A stretch of 64,000 nucleotides of DNA, from positions 3,902,501-3,966,500 of the forward strand of contig NZ_CP025430.1 of the NCBI RefSeq assembly GCF_002847445.1, read 5' to 3'. Source of the stretch: Paracoccus zhejiangensis. Lineage in GTDB: Bacteria; Pseudomonadota; Alphaproteobacteria; Rhodobacterales; Rhodobacteraceae. Both the position numbers and the translations under genes were made by a program. Of this stretch, positions 36,598 through 45,714 are shown piece after piece (the first letter of the stretch is position 1; each line of letters starts with the position of its first letter). The notes beneath the pieces are model-generated. The model was given only the letters and a program-made list of their open reading frames with translations, did no database searches and was not told where the DNA came from.

Positions 36598-37307
36598 CCG
36601 AGTGGAAGGCGCGGCGATTCTGGAAACAGGCGACGGTGCGCGATACCGGCGCGGGCTGGGAGGTTCTGCTGGACGAGAAACCCCTGCGCACGCCGGGCAA
36701 GCTGCCGCTGCTTCTGCCGACCGAGGCGCTGGCCCGCGCCATCGCGGCGGAATGGGACGCGCAGACCGATGTGATCGACCCGACAGTGATGCCGCTGACC
36801 CGCGCCGCCAATTCCGCCATCGAGAAGGTCACGCCGCAATTCGACGCCGTGGCCGACATGCTGGGCGATTACGGCGGCACCGATCTGCTCTGCTATCGCG
36901 CCACCGAACCCGAGGAACTGATCGCCACGCAGGCGCGTGACTGGGACCCGCTGATCGACTGGTCGGCCACCCATCTGCGCGCGCCCCTGCGGCTGGCCCA
37001 GGGGGTGATCCCGGTGGCGCAGGACCCTGAGGCTGTGGCGCGGCTGCGCGCGCGGGTCGCGACGCTGGATGCCTTTGGCCTGACCGCGCTGCATGATCTG
37101 GTCACATTGCCCGGCTCGCTGATCCTCGGCCTCGCGGTGCTGGAAGGTCGGCTGACCGCCGATCAGGCCTTCGCGCTGTCGCGTCTGGACGAAGAGTTTC
37201 AGGCCGGTCGCTGGGGACGCGACGAGGAAGCAGACACTGCCGCCGAAAACCGCAGGCAGGCCATGCTGGCGGCAGAACGCTTCTGGAAGCTGTCGCGCCA
37301 GGGTTGA
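36594..37307 (+). CDS. ATP12-family F1-ATPase assembly chaperone
   Basis: A 237-residue protein of the ATP12 family, which binds free F1 alpha subunit before ATP synthase assembly in mitochondria and alphaproteobacteria. Recognisable blocks are WKARRFWKQATV, VLLDEKPLRTPGKLPLLLPT, AEWDAQTDVIDPTVMPLTRA and YGGTDLLCYRATEPEEL. The start overlaps the HAD stop by four bases. The location in an rluC-HAD-ATP12 run is common in Rhodobacterales. Confidence 0.93.
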   Translation: MTEWKARRFWKQATVRDTGAGWEVLLDEKPLRTPGKLPLLLPTEALARAIAAEWDAQTDVIDPTVMPLTRAANSAIEKVTPQFDAVADMLGDYGGTDLLCYRATEPEELIATQARDWDPLIDWSATHLRAPLRLAQGVIPVAQDPEAVARLRARVATLDAFGLTALHDLVTLPGSLILGLAVLEGRLTADQAFALSRLDEEFQAGRWGRDEEADTAAENRRQAMLAAERFWKLSRQG

Positions 37308-37335
37308 CGCAACGCGGCGTTCCCCTGCTTCTTCC

Positions 37336-37364
37336 TTGACGGATGGGCATGTATCGGCACAATG
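37336..37364 (+). promoter_or_regulatory. Candidate sigma-70 promoter of the bzt operon
   Basis: TTGACG and ACAATG are separated by 17 bases, about 100 bases upstream of the binding-protein start and just after the ATP12 stop. Confidence 0.45.
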
Positions 37365-37466
37365 CCGCCTATTGGGCTGTGCTTGGTGCCTCTTCGAGAC
37401 CCGGCAAAGCCTCATGCCGACCGCGGGTGCGTGACTGTGCCCCGGTCAACCAACAGTGAGGAAAAC

Positions 37467-38495
37467 ATGAAAAAATCCGTACTTCTTGGCACCGTCGCAG
37501 CGACGGCCGCATTTATTGGCGGCGCGGCGATGGCAGCCGAGGGCGATACGCTGAAGGCTGTGAAGGCGCGTGGCGAGTTGATCTGCGGCGTGAACACCGG
37601 GCTCGTCGGTTTCGCCGCCCCCGATGCCAGCGGCAACTGGGCCGGCTTTGACGTGGCCGTCTGCAAGGCCGTGGCGGCCGCCGTTCTGGGCGATCCGGCC
37701 AAGGTGAAATACGTCCCGACCACCGGGCAGACGCGCTTTACCGCGCTGAGCTCGGGCGAGGTGGATGTCCTGGCCCGCAACTCGACCTGGACCTATTCGC
37801 GCGACACCGACCTGAAGCTCGATTTCATCGGCGTGAACTATTACGATGGTCAGGGCTTCATGGTCCGCAAGGATCTGGGCGTGACCTCGGCCAAGGAACT
37901 GGACGGCGCAACCATCTGCATCCAGACCGGCACCACCACCGAGCTGAACCTGGCCGATTACTTCAAGGCCAACAACATGAGCTACCAGCCGGTCAACATC
38001 GACAGCAACGCCGAGGGTGAACAGCAGTACATGGCTGGCGCCTGCGATGCCTATACCACCGACGCCTCGGGCCTTGCGGCGACCCGCGCGGCCTTTGCCG
38101 ACCCGGAAAACCACATCATCCTGCCCGAGATCATCTCGAAAGAGCCTCTCGGGCCGGCGGTACGCCATGGCGACAACAACTGGGGCGATATCGTTCGCTG
38201 GACGTTGAACGCGCTGATCGCCGCCGAGGAATACGGCGTCACCTCGGCCAATATCGAGGAACTGGCGACCAATTCCGAGAACCCGGAAGTGCAGCGCTTG
38301 CTGGGTGCCAGCGACGAACTGGGCGCGATGATGGGGCTGGACAAGGACTGGGCCAAGAACGCCATCAAGGCCAGCGGCAACTATGGCGAGGTCTTCGCCA
38401 AGACCATCGGCGAAGAGACCCCGATCGGTCTGGCCCGTGGCCTGAACGCGCAATGGACCCAGGGCGGCCTGCTCTACGCCCCGCCGTTCCGCTGA
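37467..38495 (+). CDS. bztA: Glutamate/glutamine/aspartate/asparagine-binding protein (BztA/AapJ)
   Basis: A 342-residue periplasmic binding protein. The signal peptide covers residues 1-24 (ending GGAAMAA). The family-3 fold is seen in TLKAVKARGELICGVNTGLV, GFDVAVCKAVAAAVLGD and VDVLARNSTWTYSRDT, and the long form with WGDIVRWTLNAL and GGLLYAPPFR is specific to the BztA/AapJ type. It captures acidic amino acids and their amides for import. GTGAGGAA lies upstream of the ATG. A strong hairpin follows the gene, separating it from the permeases. Confidence 0.95.
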   Translation: MKKSVLLGTVAATAAFIGGAAMAAEGDTLKAVKARGELICGVNTGLVGFAAPDASGNWAGFDVAVCKAVAAAVLGDPAKVKYVPTTGQTRFTALSSGEVDVLARNSTWTYSRDTDLKLDFIGVNYYDGQGFMVRKDLGVTSAKELDGATICIQTGTTTELNLADYFKANNMSYQPVNIDSNAEGEQQYMAGACDAYTTDASGLAATRAAFADPENHIILPEIISKEPLGPAVRHGDNNWGDIVRWTLNALIAAEEYGVTSANIEELATNSENPEVQRLLGASDELGAMMGLDKDWAKNAIKASGNYGEVFAKTIGEETPIGLARGLNAQWTQGGLLYAPPFR

Positions 38496-38511
38496 TCGGC
38501 TTCTGACAATC

Positions 38512-38543
38512 CCGGCCGCGCGGGGGCTTCTCCGCGCGGCCGG
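38512..38543 (+). promoter_or_regulatory. Strong hairpin between bztA and bztB
   Basis: CCGGCCGCGC (38512-38521) pairs perfectly with GCGCGGCCGG (38534-38543) around a 12-base loop that can pair two further bases. No T run follows. Such hairpins after binding-protein genes usually protect the upstream mRNA so that more binding protein than permease is made. Confidence 0.75.
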
Positions 38544-38609
38544 CCAAGAAAGATAAGCCCGGGCAATCAATAACGGCGCAAAGCCGATGCACGGGAACAG
38601 GGGAAAAAT

Positions 38610-39866
38610 ATGGCTGACATCTCGGCACCGGCGGCCACGCCGTTCCGTTTGAGTATGCTGCTTTACGACCGCCGTTACCGGTCGATGACCATCCAGGTCT
38701 TCGTGTTCATTCTGGTCATGGCCTTTGCCTGGTGGCTGGTCGGCAACACGATCCAGAACCTGCGGGTCATGGGCAAGGATTTCGACTTCGGCTTCCTGGG
38801 ACAGCGCGCGGGTTATGACATCCCGTCCCCGCCAATCCCCTATACCTCCGACGACACCCATCTGCGGGCGACCATCGTCGGGCTTCTGAACACCGTCATC
38901 GTCTCGGTCCTCGGCTGCATCGCCGCCACCGTGCTGGGCATTACCGTCGGTGTCGCCCGGCTGTCGAACAACTGGCTCTTTGCCCGGCTGATGACGATCT
39001 ATGTCGAGATGTTCCGCAACATCCCGTTGCTGCTGTGGATCCTGATCGTCTATGCGATCTTCACCGAGGTCTTGCCGCCGCCGAACGCCTATCGCGGCGA
39101 GGACCCGGCGGCGTCGATGATCCTCTTCGACAATGTCGCGCTGACCAACCGCTATACCGCGATCCCGTCGCTGGGGATGACCAACAATCCCGGCGATCTC
39201 GATCTGGGCTATCGTATCCTCATCAACTGGGCGGTCATCGCCTTCGCGGTGGTGCTGATCGGCGGCTGGTTCCTGCGCAAGGCGGTGCTGAACCACGCCC
39301 AGAAGGTGCAGGACGCGACCGGCGACCGGCCGGTGACCTGGTGGAAGAACCTGGCCATCATGACGGTGCCCTCGCTGCTGCTGATCTGGTATTTCGGCCT
39401 GCACCTGGTGCCGCCGGAGCTGAAGGGCTTCAACTTCGCCGGCGGACTGAACGTGCAGAACGGTTTCGTCGCGCTGTGGCTGGCGCTGACGCTTTACACC
39501 GGCGCCTTCATCGCCGAGATCGTCCGCGCCGGCATTCTGGCCGTCAGCAAGGGCCAGTCCGAAGCGGCCTTCGCGCTTGGCCTCAAGCCCAACTGGACGA
39601 TGAACCTGGTGATCCTGCCGCAGGCGCTGCGGGTGATCATCCCGCCGCTGATCTCGCAATACCTGAACCTGACCAAGAACAGTTCGCTGGCGATTGCCGT
39701 GGGCTACATGGACCTGCGTGGCACGCTGGGGGGCACCACCCTGAACCAGACCGGCCGCGAGCTTGAGGCCATCGTGCTGATGATGCTGATCTACCTGGCG
39801 CTCAGTCTGATCATCTCGGGCGCGATGAACGTCTACAACAACCGCGTCAAGCTGAAGGAGCGTTGA
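38610..39866 (+). CDS. bztB: Amino-acid ABC transporter permease BztB/AapQ
   Basis: A 418-residue inner-membrane permease. It has the long N-terminal half with extra spans typical of the Bzt/Aap type, then the HisMQ-type domain with FIAEIVRAGILAVSKGQSEA, AFALGLKPNWTMNLVILPQA and YLNLTKNSSLAIAVGYMDL. It forms the channel with BztC. The next gene begins two bases after its stop. Confidence 0.95.
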   Translation: MADISAPAATPFRLSMLLYDRRYRSMTIQVFVFILVMAFAWWLVGNTIQNLRVMGKDFDFGFLGQRAGYDIPSPPIPYTSDDTHLRATIVGLLNTVIVSVLGCIAATVLGITVGVARLSNNWLFARLMTIYVEMFRNIPLLLWILIVYAIFTEVLPPPNAYRGEDPAASMILFDNVALTNRYTAIPSLGMTNNPGDLDLGYRILINWAVIAFAVVLIGGWFLRKAVLNHAQKVQDATGDRPVTWWKNLAIMTVPSLLLIWYFGLHLVPPELKGFNFAGGLNVQNGFVALWLALTLYTGAFIAEIVRAGILAVSKGQSEAAFALGLKPNWTMNLVILPQALRVIIPPLISQYLNLTKNSSLAIAVGYMDLRGTLGGTTLNQTGRELEAIVLMMLIYLALSLIISGAMNVYNNRVKLKER

Positions 39867-39867
39867 G

Positions 39868-41322
39868 ATGAGCGAGCTTCACGCACAGACCGTCTCCTTC
39901 GTCCGCGAGACCATGATCCCGCCCGCGCCGCCACCCACGCGGCAGACGGGGGCGCTGAGCTGGCTGCGCGAGAACCTGTTCTCGGGGCCGGTCAACACCA
40001 TCCTGACCCTCCTGGGCCTGGCGATCATCTGGTTCCTCGTCAGCCATTTCTGGGACTGGTTCGCCCATTCCGTCTGGAACGCCGCGAGCCTTGCGGAATG
40101 CCGCCAGATCATCGCTGAGACCTGGGGCGAGGGGGCTCGCGGCGCCTGCTGGGCGGTCATCCGCGAACGCTGGAACCAGTATCTCTTCGGCTTCTACCCG
40201 ATGGAGCTGTATTTCCGCCCGGTCATGGCCTTCGGCTTCCTGATGGTGGCGCTGGCCCCGGTGCTGTTCTCGGAATCGTTGCAGATCCGCCGGATCGTGC
40301 TGATCGTCTCGGCCGCGCTGACGCTGGTGCTGATGGCGGTTCTGGGCGCGCCGATGGTCTGGCTGGCCTTTGCCGCCGTGGTCATGATCGGCGCCGTGGT
40401 CATTGCAGAGCGTCATGCGCCCTGGCTCTTGATCTTCTCGGTGCTCTATCCGCTTCTGGGCATCTGGCTGCTCTGGGGTGGCTCGCTCTGGCCGCAGATC
40501 ATGGTGCTGGCCTCGATCGGGCTGGGCTGGCTGGCCTGGAAGCTGCTGGTGCGCGTCTCGCCGCTGCTGGCGATGGTGGCCGGCGTGCTGGTCACGCTGA
40601 TCCTCTGGCTGGTCGCGGTCGGCCCCGCCGCCGAGGATGCGCAGCGGCTGATTCCGCTCGCCATCACCGCCGTCGATTCGGACCAGTTCGGCGGCTTCCT
40701 GCTGTCGATCACCATCGGTGTCGCCGGCATCGCGCTGTCGCTGCCCCTGGGTATCATCCTTGCGCTGGCAAGGCGGTCGGACATGTTCCTTGTTCATACG
40801 CTGGCGGTCATGTTCATCGAGTTCATCCGCGGCGTGCCGCTGATCACGCTCCTGTTCGTCGCCTCGCTGCTCTTGAACTACTTCCTGCCGCCGGGGACGA
40901 ATTTCGACATCATCCTGCGCGTCATCATCATGGTGACGATCTTCGCCGCCGCCTACATGGCCGAGGTGATCAGGGGCGGTCTCGCCGCCCTGCCGCGCGG
41001 GCAATACGAGGCCGCCGATGCGCTGGGGCTGGATTACTGGAAGGCGCAGCGGCTGATCATCCTGCCGCAGGCGCTGAAGATCAGTATCCCCGGCATCGTC
41101 TCGACCTTCATCGGCATGTTCAAGGACACCACGCTGGTGGTCTTCGTCGGTCTGTTCGATCCGCTGAAGGGCGTGTCGGATTTCGTCCGCGCCAACTTTG
41201 CCTGGAAGGGCGTCTATTGGGAGCCGTTCATCTTCGTCGGCGCCATCTTCTTCATCATCTGCTTCAGCATGTCGCGCTATTCCATGTTCCTGGAACGCCG
41301 GCTGCGTCGCGAACATCGTTAA
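39868..41322 (+). CDS. bztC: Amino-acid ABC transporter permease BztC/AapM
   Basis: A 484-residue permease, longer than BztB because of several additional N-terminal spans (about 45-260). The C-terminal permease domain has [40 protein letters not shown] and [20 protein letters not shown], the EAA loop that contacts the ATPase. GGAG precedes the ATG and spacing to bztB is two bases. Confidence 0.95.
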   Translation: MSELHAQTVSFVRETMIPPAPPPTRQTGALSWLRENLFSGPVNTILTLLGLAIIWFLVSHFWDWFAHSVWNAASLAECRQIIAETWGEGARGACWAVIRERWNQYLFGFYPMELYFRPVMAFGFLMVALAPVLFSESLQIRRIVLIVSAALTLVLMAVLGAPMVWLAFAAVVMIGAVVIAERHAPWLLIFSVLYPLLGIWLLWGGSLWPQIMVLASIGLGWLAWKLLVRVSPLLAMVAGVLVTLILWLVAVGPAAEDAQRLIPLAITAVDSDQFGGFLLSITIGVAGIALSLPLGIILALARRSDMFLVHTLAVMFIEFIRGVPLITLLFVASLLLNYFLPPGTNFDIILRVIIMVTIFAAAYMAEVIRGGLAALPRGQYEAADALGLDYWKAQRLIILPQALKISIPGIVSTFIGMFKDTTLVVFVGLFDPLKGVSDFVRANFAWKGVYWEPFIFVGAIFFIICFSMSRYSMFLERRLRREHR

Positions 41323-41332
41323 GGACCGAGCC

Positions 41333-42121
41333 ATGAGCGAAGCCATCACCCGCGACATCGACCGCAGCCACATGAAGGTCAGCGACGAGGTCGCCATCGA
41401 CATCCGCAACATGAACAAGTGGTACGGCACCTTCCACGTGCTGCGCGACATCGACCTGACCGTCCACAAGGGCGAGCGGATCGTCATCGCCGGGCCTTCG
41501 GGTTCGGGCAAGTCGACGCTGATCCGCTGCATCAACCGTCTGGAGGAGCATCAGTCGGGCCATATCGTCGTGGACGGGATCGAACTGACCAGCGACATCA
41601 AGAACATCGACAAGGTGCGCTCTGAAGTCGGCATGGTGTTCCAGCACTTCAACCTCTTCCCGCATCTGACGGTGCTGGAAAACTGTACCCTCGCGCCGAT
41701 CTGGGTGCGCAAGGTGCCGAAGAAGCAGGCCGAGGCGACGGCCATGCGCTTTCTGGAAAAGGTGAAGATCCCTGAACAGGCCGGCAAGTATCCCGGCCAG
41801 CTGTCAGGCGGTCAGCAGCAGCGCGTGGCCATCGCCCGCTCGCTCTGCATGCAGCCCAAGATCATGCTGTTTGATGAACCGACCAGCGCCCTTGACCCAG
41901 AGATGATCAAGGAAGTGCTGGATACGATGATCGAGCTGGCGGAAGAGGGGATGACCATGCTCTGCGTGACCCACGAGATGGGCTTTGCGCAGGCCGTGGC
42001 GAACCGGGTGATCTTCATGGACCAGGGCCAGATCGTCGAGCAGAACAATCCGCATGACTTCTTCCACAACCCGAAATCCGAGCGGACCAAGCTGTTCCTC
42101 AGCCAGATCCTCGGACACTGA
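41333..42121 (+). CDS. bztD: Amino-acid ABC transporter ATP-binding protein BztD/AapP
   Basis: A 262-residue ABC ATPase. Walker A is [13 protein letters not shown], the Q-loop is [15 protein letters not shown], the signature is [15 protein letters not shown], Walker B is [12 protein letters not shown] and the H-loop is CVTHEMGF. It powers import through BztBC. A short hairpin and a dispersed repeat follow the stop. Confidence 0.96.
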   Translation: MSEAITRDIDRSHMKVSDEVAIDIRNMNKWYGTFHVLRDIDLTVHKGERIVIAGPSGSGKSTLIRCINRLEEHQSGHIVVDGIELTSDIKNIDKVRSEVGMVFQHFNLFPHLTVLENCTLAPIWVRKVPKKQAEATAMRFLEKVKIPEQAGKYPGQLSGGQQQRVAIARSLCMQPKIMLFDEPTSALDPEMIKEVLDTMIELAEEGMTMLCVTHEMGFAQAVANRVIFMDQGQIVEQNNPHDFFHNPKSERTKLFLSQILGH

Positions 42122-42129
42122 CGCTAAAC

Positions 42130-42165
42130 GGGGGGCGCTGCCCCCCGAATCCCCCCGGGATATTT
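42130..42165 (+). terminator. Hairpin and dispersed repeat after bztD
   Basis: GGGGGGCGCTGCCCCCC (42130-42146) forms a perfect 7-bp stem with a GCT-type loop, directly followed by the 14-mer CCCCCGGGATATTT (42152-42165) that also occurs at 9149-9162. The hairpin probably ends the bzt transcript. The convergent sixA gene starts its 3' end 23 bases further on. Confidence 0.65.
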
Positions 42166-42188
42166 ACGCCAAGATGAAGCGGTAAGGT

Positions 42189-42707
42189 TCAGTCACGCCC
42201 GTCGAGGCGGACGAAATCCATCACGCTGCCCTCGCCGGGGCGGACATCCTTCCAGTCATCGACCTGGAAATCCACCACCAGCGTGGCACAGGTCGGATAG
42301 CGGCGGAAATCCGGGTCCAGAGGAGGACGCGCGCAAAGCTGCGCGGCGAATTCGGCGATACCCGGATTATGACCCAGGATCATCACCGTGGGCTGGGTGG
42401 CCGTGCGCAGCACCTGCAGCATCTTTTCCGGGCTGGCCTGATAGAGGCCCGGCTCGATCCTGAGGATCGGACGCACCTCCAGCGGTGCGCCGGCGACCTT
42501 TTCCCAGGTCTCCTGCGTGCGCCGGGACGAGGAGCAGAGCACCTCCTCCGGCTCATAGCCGCGGCTGGCCATCCAGTCGCCAAGCTCGCGCGCCGAGCGG
42601 CGGCCACGGTCGTTCAGCGGGCGGTCGTGATCTTCAAGCGCCGGGTCGTCCCAGGCCGATTTGGCATGGCGGGTGAGGATCAGGCGGCGGTGTCCAAGCG
42701 GTGTCAT
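42189..42707 (-). CDS. SixA-type histidine phosphatase
   Basis: A 172-residue histidine-phosphatase-superfamily protein. The catalytic His is in LILTRHAKSAWDD, the second Arg in CSSSRRTQETWE, and the second His in VMILGHNPGIAEFA. SixA enzymes dephosphorylate phosphohistidine on signalling proteins. The start at 42707 overlaps the upstream ferredoxin stop (ATGA), arguing for co-translation. Confidence 0.88.
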   Translation of the reverse strand: MTPLGHRRLILTRHAKSAWDDPALEDHDRPLNDRGRRSARELGDWMASRGYEPEEVLCSSSRRTQETWEKVAGAPLEVRPILRIEPGLYQASPEKMLQVLRTATQPTVMILGHNPGIAEFAAQLCARPPLDPDFRRYPTCATLVVDFQVDDWKDVRPGEGSVMDFVRLDGRD

Positions 42708-43339
42708 GTGTGGAACTGTCTCATATGCCATGCAGATTGTTCGGGCAGCCTGCCACAGTCTCTGCTGAGGGGGCAAGCACGTCTGACACCACAACCCGCT
42801 GTCAGGCAATCTTTGCCGTCGGGTCGGTCCAGCCATGCGTGGCAATCCGCCACATGATAGCCGGGCCGGAAGGCATCGGCGGGGCAGGCGGTCAGGCAGG
42901 GGCGGTGGCAGTCGTCGCAGGGGCTGGGCGAAGAAAGGGTCGGTGGCAGGCGCCGTGGCAGAATCACCGCGCCGCGGAAACTGGTGAAGAGGCCCATCCG
43001 GCCATGGACCAGCATCCCGACCGGGGATTGCCAGAAGCTGCCGCTTGCCAGTGCCCATCGGAAGATCGGCGGATAGGGTGGTCCGTCCGAGGGAAAGGCA
43101 GCGCGCGCGCCGATGGCCCCAGCCCAGGCCCCGATCACCCGCTTGGACCAGCGGTCCATCGGGTCCGGGGCACCATCGCTCCATTCGGCAGAGGCGGTGA
43201 AAAGCGGCCAGAAGGCCGGCTCGTCGGGCGAGATCAACAGGACGGTGCCCCCGCCCTCTTCCGCGTCGCAATGGCCCGAGACGAACAGCCCCTCGGGCGG
43301 GGTCAGGTCAGAGCCCACCCTCGCCCTGCCGCAGCCCAT
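42704..43339 (-). CDS. 4Fe-4S ferredoxin-type protein, unknown role
   Basis: A protein of up to 211 residues. The C-terminal part carries Cys-rich motifs [17 protein letters not shown] and [11 protein letters not shown] like the iron-sulfur domain of epoxyqueuosine reductase and related ferredoxins. The N-terminal half has no recognised domain and lacks a cobalamin-binding site, so it is not QueG. The first ATG overlaps argB by 32 bases and has no ribosome-binding site; a GTG at 43318 is another possible start. It is translationally coupled to the histidine phosphatase. Confidence 0.75.
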   Translation of the reverse strand: MGCGRARVGSDLTPPEGLFVSGHCDAEEGGGTVLLISPDEPAFWPLFTASAEWSDGAPDPMDRWSKRVIGAWAGAIGARAAFPSDGPPYPPIFRWALASGSFWQSPVGMLVHGRMGLFTSFRGAVILPRRLPPTLSSPSPCDDCHRPCLTACPADAFRPGYHVADCHAWLDRPDGKDCLTAGCGVRRACPLSRDCGRLPEQSAWHMRQFHT

Positions 43340-44207
43340 GCGGTTTCACCCGCGGCTCGGTCGAGCGGATCAGGCTGCCGGCGCCATGTTCGGTGAACAG
43401 TTCCAGCAGGCAGGCATGGGGCACGCGGCCATCAAGGATGACCACAGCGCGCACGCCCTCGGCCACGGCCATCAGCGCGGTCTCGGTTTTGGGGATCATG
43501 CCGCCGGCGATGGTGCCATCGGCGATCATGGCGCGCACCTGGTCGGGATGCATCTGGGTCAGCACCTCGCCCGAGGCATCCTTGACGCCCGAGACATCGG
43601 TCAAGAGCAGCAGGCGATCAGCCTTCAGCGCCCCGGCGATGGCGCCGGCGGCGGTGTCGCCATTGACGTTGAAGGTCTCGTTATCGGCCATGCCGGTGGC
43701 GACCGGGGCAATGACCGGGATCAGCCCGGCGGTATAGAGGTCGCGGATGATCTGGATGTTCATCTCGACCGGGCGGCCGACGAAACCCAGTTCCGGGTCG
43801 TCCGCCTCGCAGACCATCATGTCGTCATCCTTACCGCTGATGCCGACGGCGCGGCCACCGGCATCGTTGATCGCCTGCACGATGCGCTTGTTCACAAGGC
43901 CCGACAGCACCATCTCGACCACCTCGACGGTTTCCTTGGTGGTCACCCGCTTGCCACGGACGAAATGGCTTTCGATGCCGAGCTTGCCCAGCAGGTCATT
44001 GATCATCGGGCCGCCGCCATGAACGACGACCGGGTTCATGCCGACCTGTTTCATCAGCACGATGTCGCGGGCGAACTCGGCCATGGCCTCGTCATCGCCC
44101 ATGGCATTGCCGCCGAATTTTACCACCACCACGGCGCCGGAATAGCGCTGCAGGTAGGGCAGGGCCTCTGACAGGGTATGCGCGGTGGCGATCCAGTCCC
44201 GGTTCAT
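43308..44207 (-). CDS. argB: Acetylglutamate kinase
   Basis: A 299-residue amino-acid kinase that phosphorylates N-acetylglutamate in arginine synthesis. Family motifs are [55 protein letters not shown] and [15 protein letters not shown]. The ATG at 44207 matches the usual N-terminus ([19 protein letters not shown]); another ATG five codons upstream is possible. The N-terminal helix suggests the hexameric, arginine-inhibited form. Confidence 0.97.
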   Translation of the reverse strand: MNRDWIATAHTLSEALPYLQRYSGAVVVVKFGGNAMGDDEAMAEFARDIVLMKQVGMNPVVVHGGGPMINDLLGKLGIESHFVRGKRVTTKETVEVVEMVLSGLVNKRIVQAINDAGGRAVGISGKDDDMMVCEADDPELGFVGRPVEMNIQIIRDLYTAGLIPVIAPVATGMADNETFNVNGDTAAGAIAGALKADRLLLLTDVSGVKDASGEVLTQMHPDQVRAMIADGTIAGGMIPKTETALMAVAEGVRAVVILDGRVPHACLLELFTEHGAGSLIRSTEPRVKPHGLRQGEGGL

Positions 44208-44311
44208 GTTCTGCTTTCTCATTCTCTTGCCCTTGTTGGTCGCGGGGCAGGTTAGGTCGCGCGGGCGGGTCCGTCCAGACCAGTCAGGCCAGACCGGTCA
44301 ACCGTGACTGG

Positions 44312-44962
44312 TCACTCCAGCCCGGCGATGATCGCGCGCAGAGTGGCGATGCCCTCGCCCTTGTCCGACGAGGTCAGCACGATCTCGGGGAATGCGGCCG
44401 GGTGTTTCTGCAGCTCGTCCTCGACCTGCTGAATCACCGGCTTGATGGCATTGGGGCCGAGCTTGTCGGTCTTGGTCAGCACCACCTGAAACGGCACGGC
44501 CGAGCGGTCGAGCAGTTTCATGATCTCGTGATCCACCGGCTTTACCCCGTGGCGCGCGTCGATCAGGCAGAAGGCGCGGCGCAGCGTCGGCCGCCCGGCA
44601 AGGTATTGCTTCAACAGCGCCTGCCACTTCGCCACCACCGCCACCGGCGCCTTGGCAAAGCCATAGCCCGGCAGGTCGACCAGATAGCCGTGATCGCCGA
44701 GGGTGAAATAGTTGATCTCCTGCGTCCGGCCCGGCGTGTTCGAGGCACGGGCAAGGCCCTTGCGGCCGGTCAGCGCGTTGATGAGGCTCGACTTGCCCAC
44801 GTTGCTGCGCCCGGCAAAGCAGACCTCGGGCCGGTCGGCGGGCGGCAGCCCGTCCATGGCGACCACGCCCTTGAGGAAATCGACCGGACCGGCAAACAGC
44901 AGCCGCGCCGCCTCGGCGGGTTCGGCCTCGGGTTCGGGGGCGACGGGGAAGGCGACCTTCAT
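44312..44962 (-). CDS. engB: Ribosome-biogenesis GTPase EngB/YsxC
   Basis: A 216-residue TrmE/Era-class GTPase needed for large-subunit assembly. G1 is FAGRSNVGKSSLINALTG, G2 is NTPGRTQEINYF, G3 is LVDLPGYGFAK and G4 is LTKTDKLG. About 30 extra N-terminal residues (Pro/Glu/Ala-rich) are typical for Rhodobacterales. It overlaps the MOSC gene by four bases. Confidence 0.97.
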   Translation of the reverse strand: MKVAFPVAPEPEAEPAEAARLLFAGPVDFLKGVVAMDGLPPADRPEVCFAGRSNVGKSSLINALTGRKGLARASNTPGRTQEINYFTLGDHGYLVDLPGYGFAKAPVAVVAKWQALLKQYLAGRPTLRRAFCLIDARHGVKPVDHEIMKLLDRSAVPFQVVLTKTDKLGPNAIKPVIQQVEDELQKHPAAFPEIVLTSSDKGEGIATLRAIIAGLE

Positions 44963-45714
44963 GCGTGAACCTCATCTCCGAGGGCGATGGTTGCGCCACG
45001 GGTGACCTCGGCGAAGATGCCGAAATCCTCGTCGCCGGTAAAGTCGTTGAGGGCGGCCAGCATGTCGAGTTGCCGCTTGCCGGTTGCCGTATCGGCATCG
45101 GTGGCAATGCAGCGGCCGATCGGTTCCCGCACGGTCAGCCTTGCGTCGCCGATGGCGATCTCCTGCCCGACCATTGCGCGCTCCGCCAGCGGCTCCCAGC
45201 CTTCGACCCACAGGTTGCCACGCCAGCGGTCGATGCCGAGCGGCTGGCCCAGATGGTCCTCCAGCGCCTTCAGCGACGACAGCGACAGGATCGAGACCAG
45301 CGGGGTCTTCTGATCGGTCAGCGCCTCGGCGCCTCGGACCAACTGGGCCGGCGGCGACTTGTCGGCGCCCCAGAGCGGGGCCAGCCAGTCCATCAGCGCC
45401 TGCCGGTCGTCAGCACTTTCGGGATCGATCTCGATCGCGGGCTGGTCCGGGTGGGTCAGGGCGATCCGGCCCTCGCGCCAGCCGCCCTTCACCGCCTGCA
45501 GGTCGAAGCAGGCGGCGCCGCGCAGGAAGGCGGCCTTGGGCAGCCAGCGGGTCAGTTGCCCATCGGTCAGATGTTTCAGCGCCGCCTCGTGCATCACGGC
45601 ATAGCGGCGGTCGCCGGGCAGTCGCTCGCCGGCGGTCAGCACCACGTCCGACAGGTCATCCGCACCAAGGGTCTTGATGGGATGGGACCGGATATGGGCC
45701 AGCCGTGCCGTCAC
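44959..45714 (-). CDS. MOSC-domain protein
   Basis: A 251-residue MOSC protein. The N-terminal beta-barrel piece (LAHIRSHPIKTLGADDLSDV, GDRRYAVMHE) precedes the MOSC domain near the C-terminus (RWRGNLWVEGWEPLAERAMV, REPIGRCIATDADTATG with the conserved Cys). MOSC domains handle sulfur for molybdenum cofactor sulfuration or, as in YiiM and mARC, reduce N-hydroxylated compounds. It is coupled to yidC upstream and engB downstream by ATGA overlaps. Confidence 0.88.
   Translation of the reverse strand: MTARLAHIRSHPIKTLGADDLSDVVLTAGERLPGDRRYAVMHEAALKHLTDGQLTRWLPKAAFLRGAACFDLQAVKGGWREGRIALTHPDQPAIEIDPESADDRQALMDWLAPLWGADKSPPAQLVRGAEALTDQKTPLVSILSLSSLKALEDHLGQPLGIDRWRGNLWVEGWEPLAERAMVGQEIAIGDARLTVREPIGRCIATDADTATGKRQLDMLAALNDFTGDEDFGIFAEVTRGATIALGDEVHA

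Noticed and set aside
42704..43339. Epoxyqueuosine reductase QueG
   Set aside because: Only the iron-sulfur part is similar; the protein is too short and lacks the cobalamin-binding N-terminal domain.
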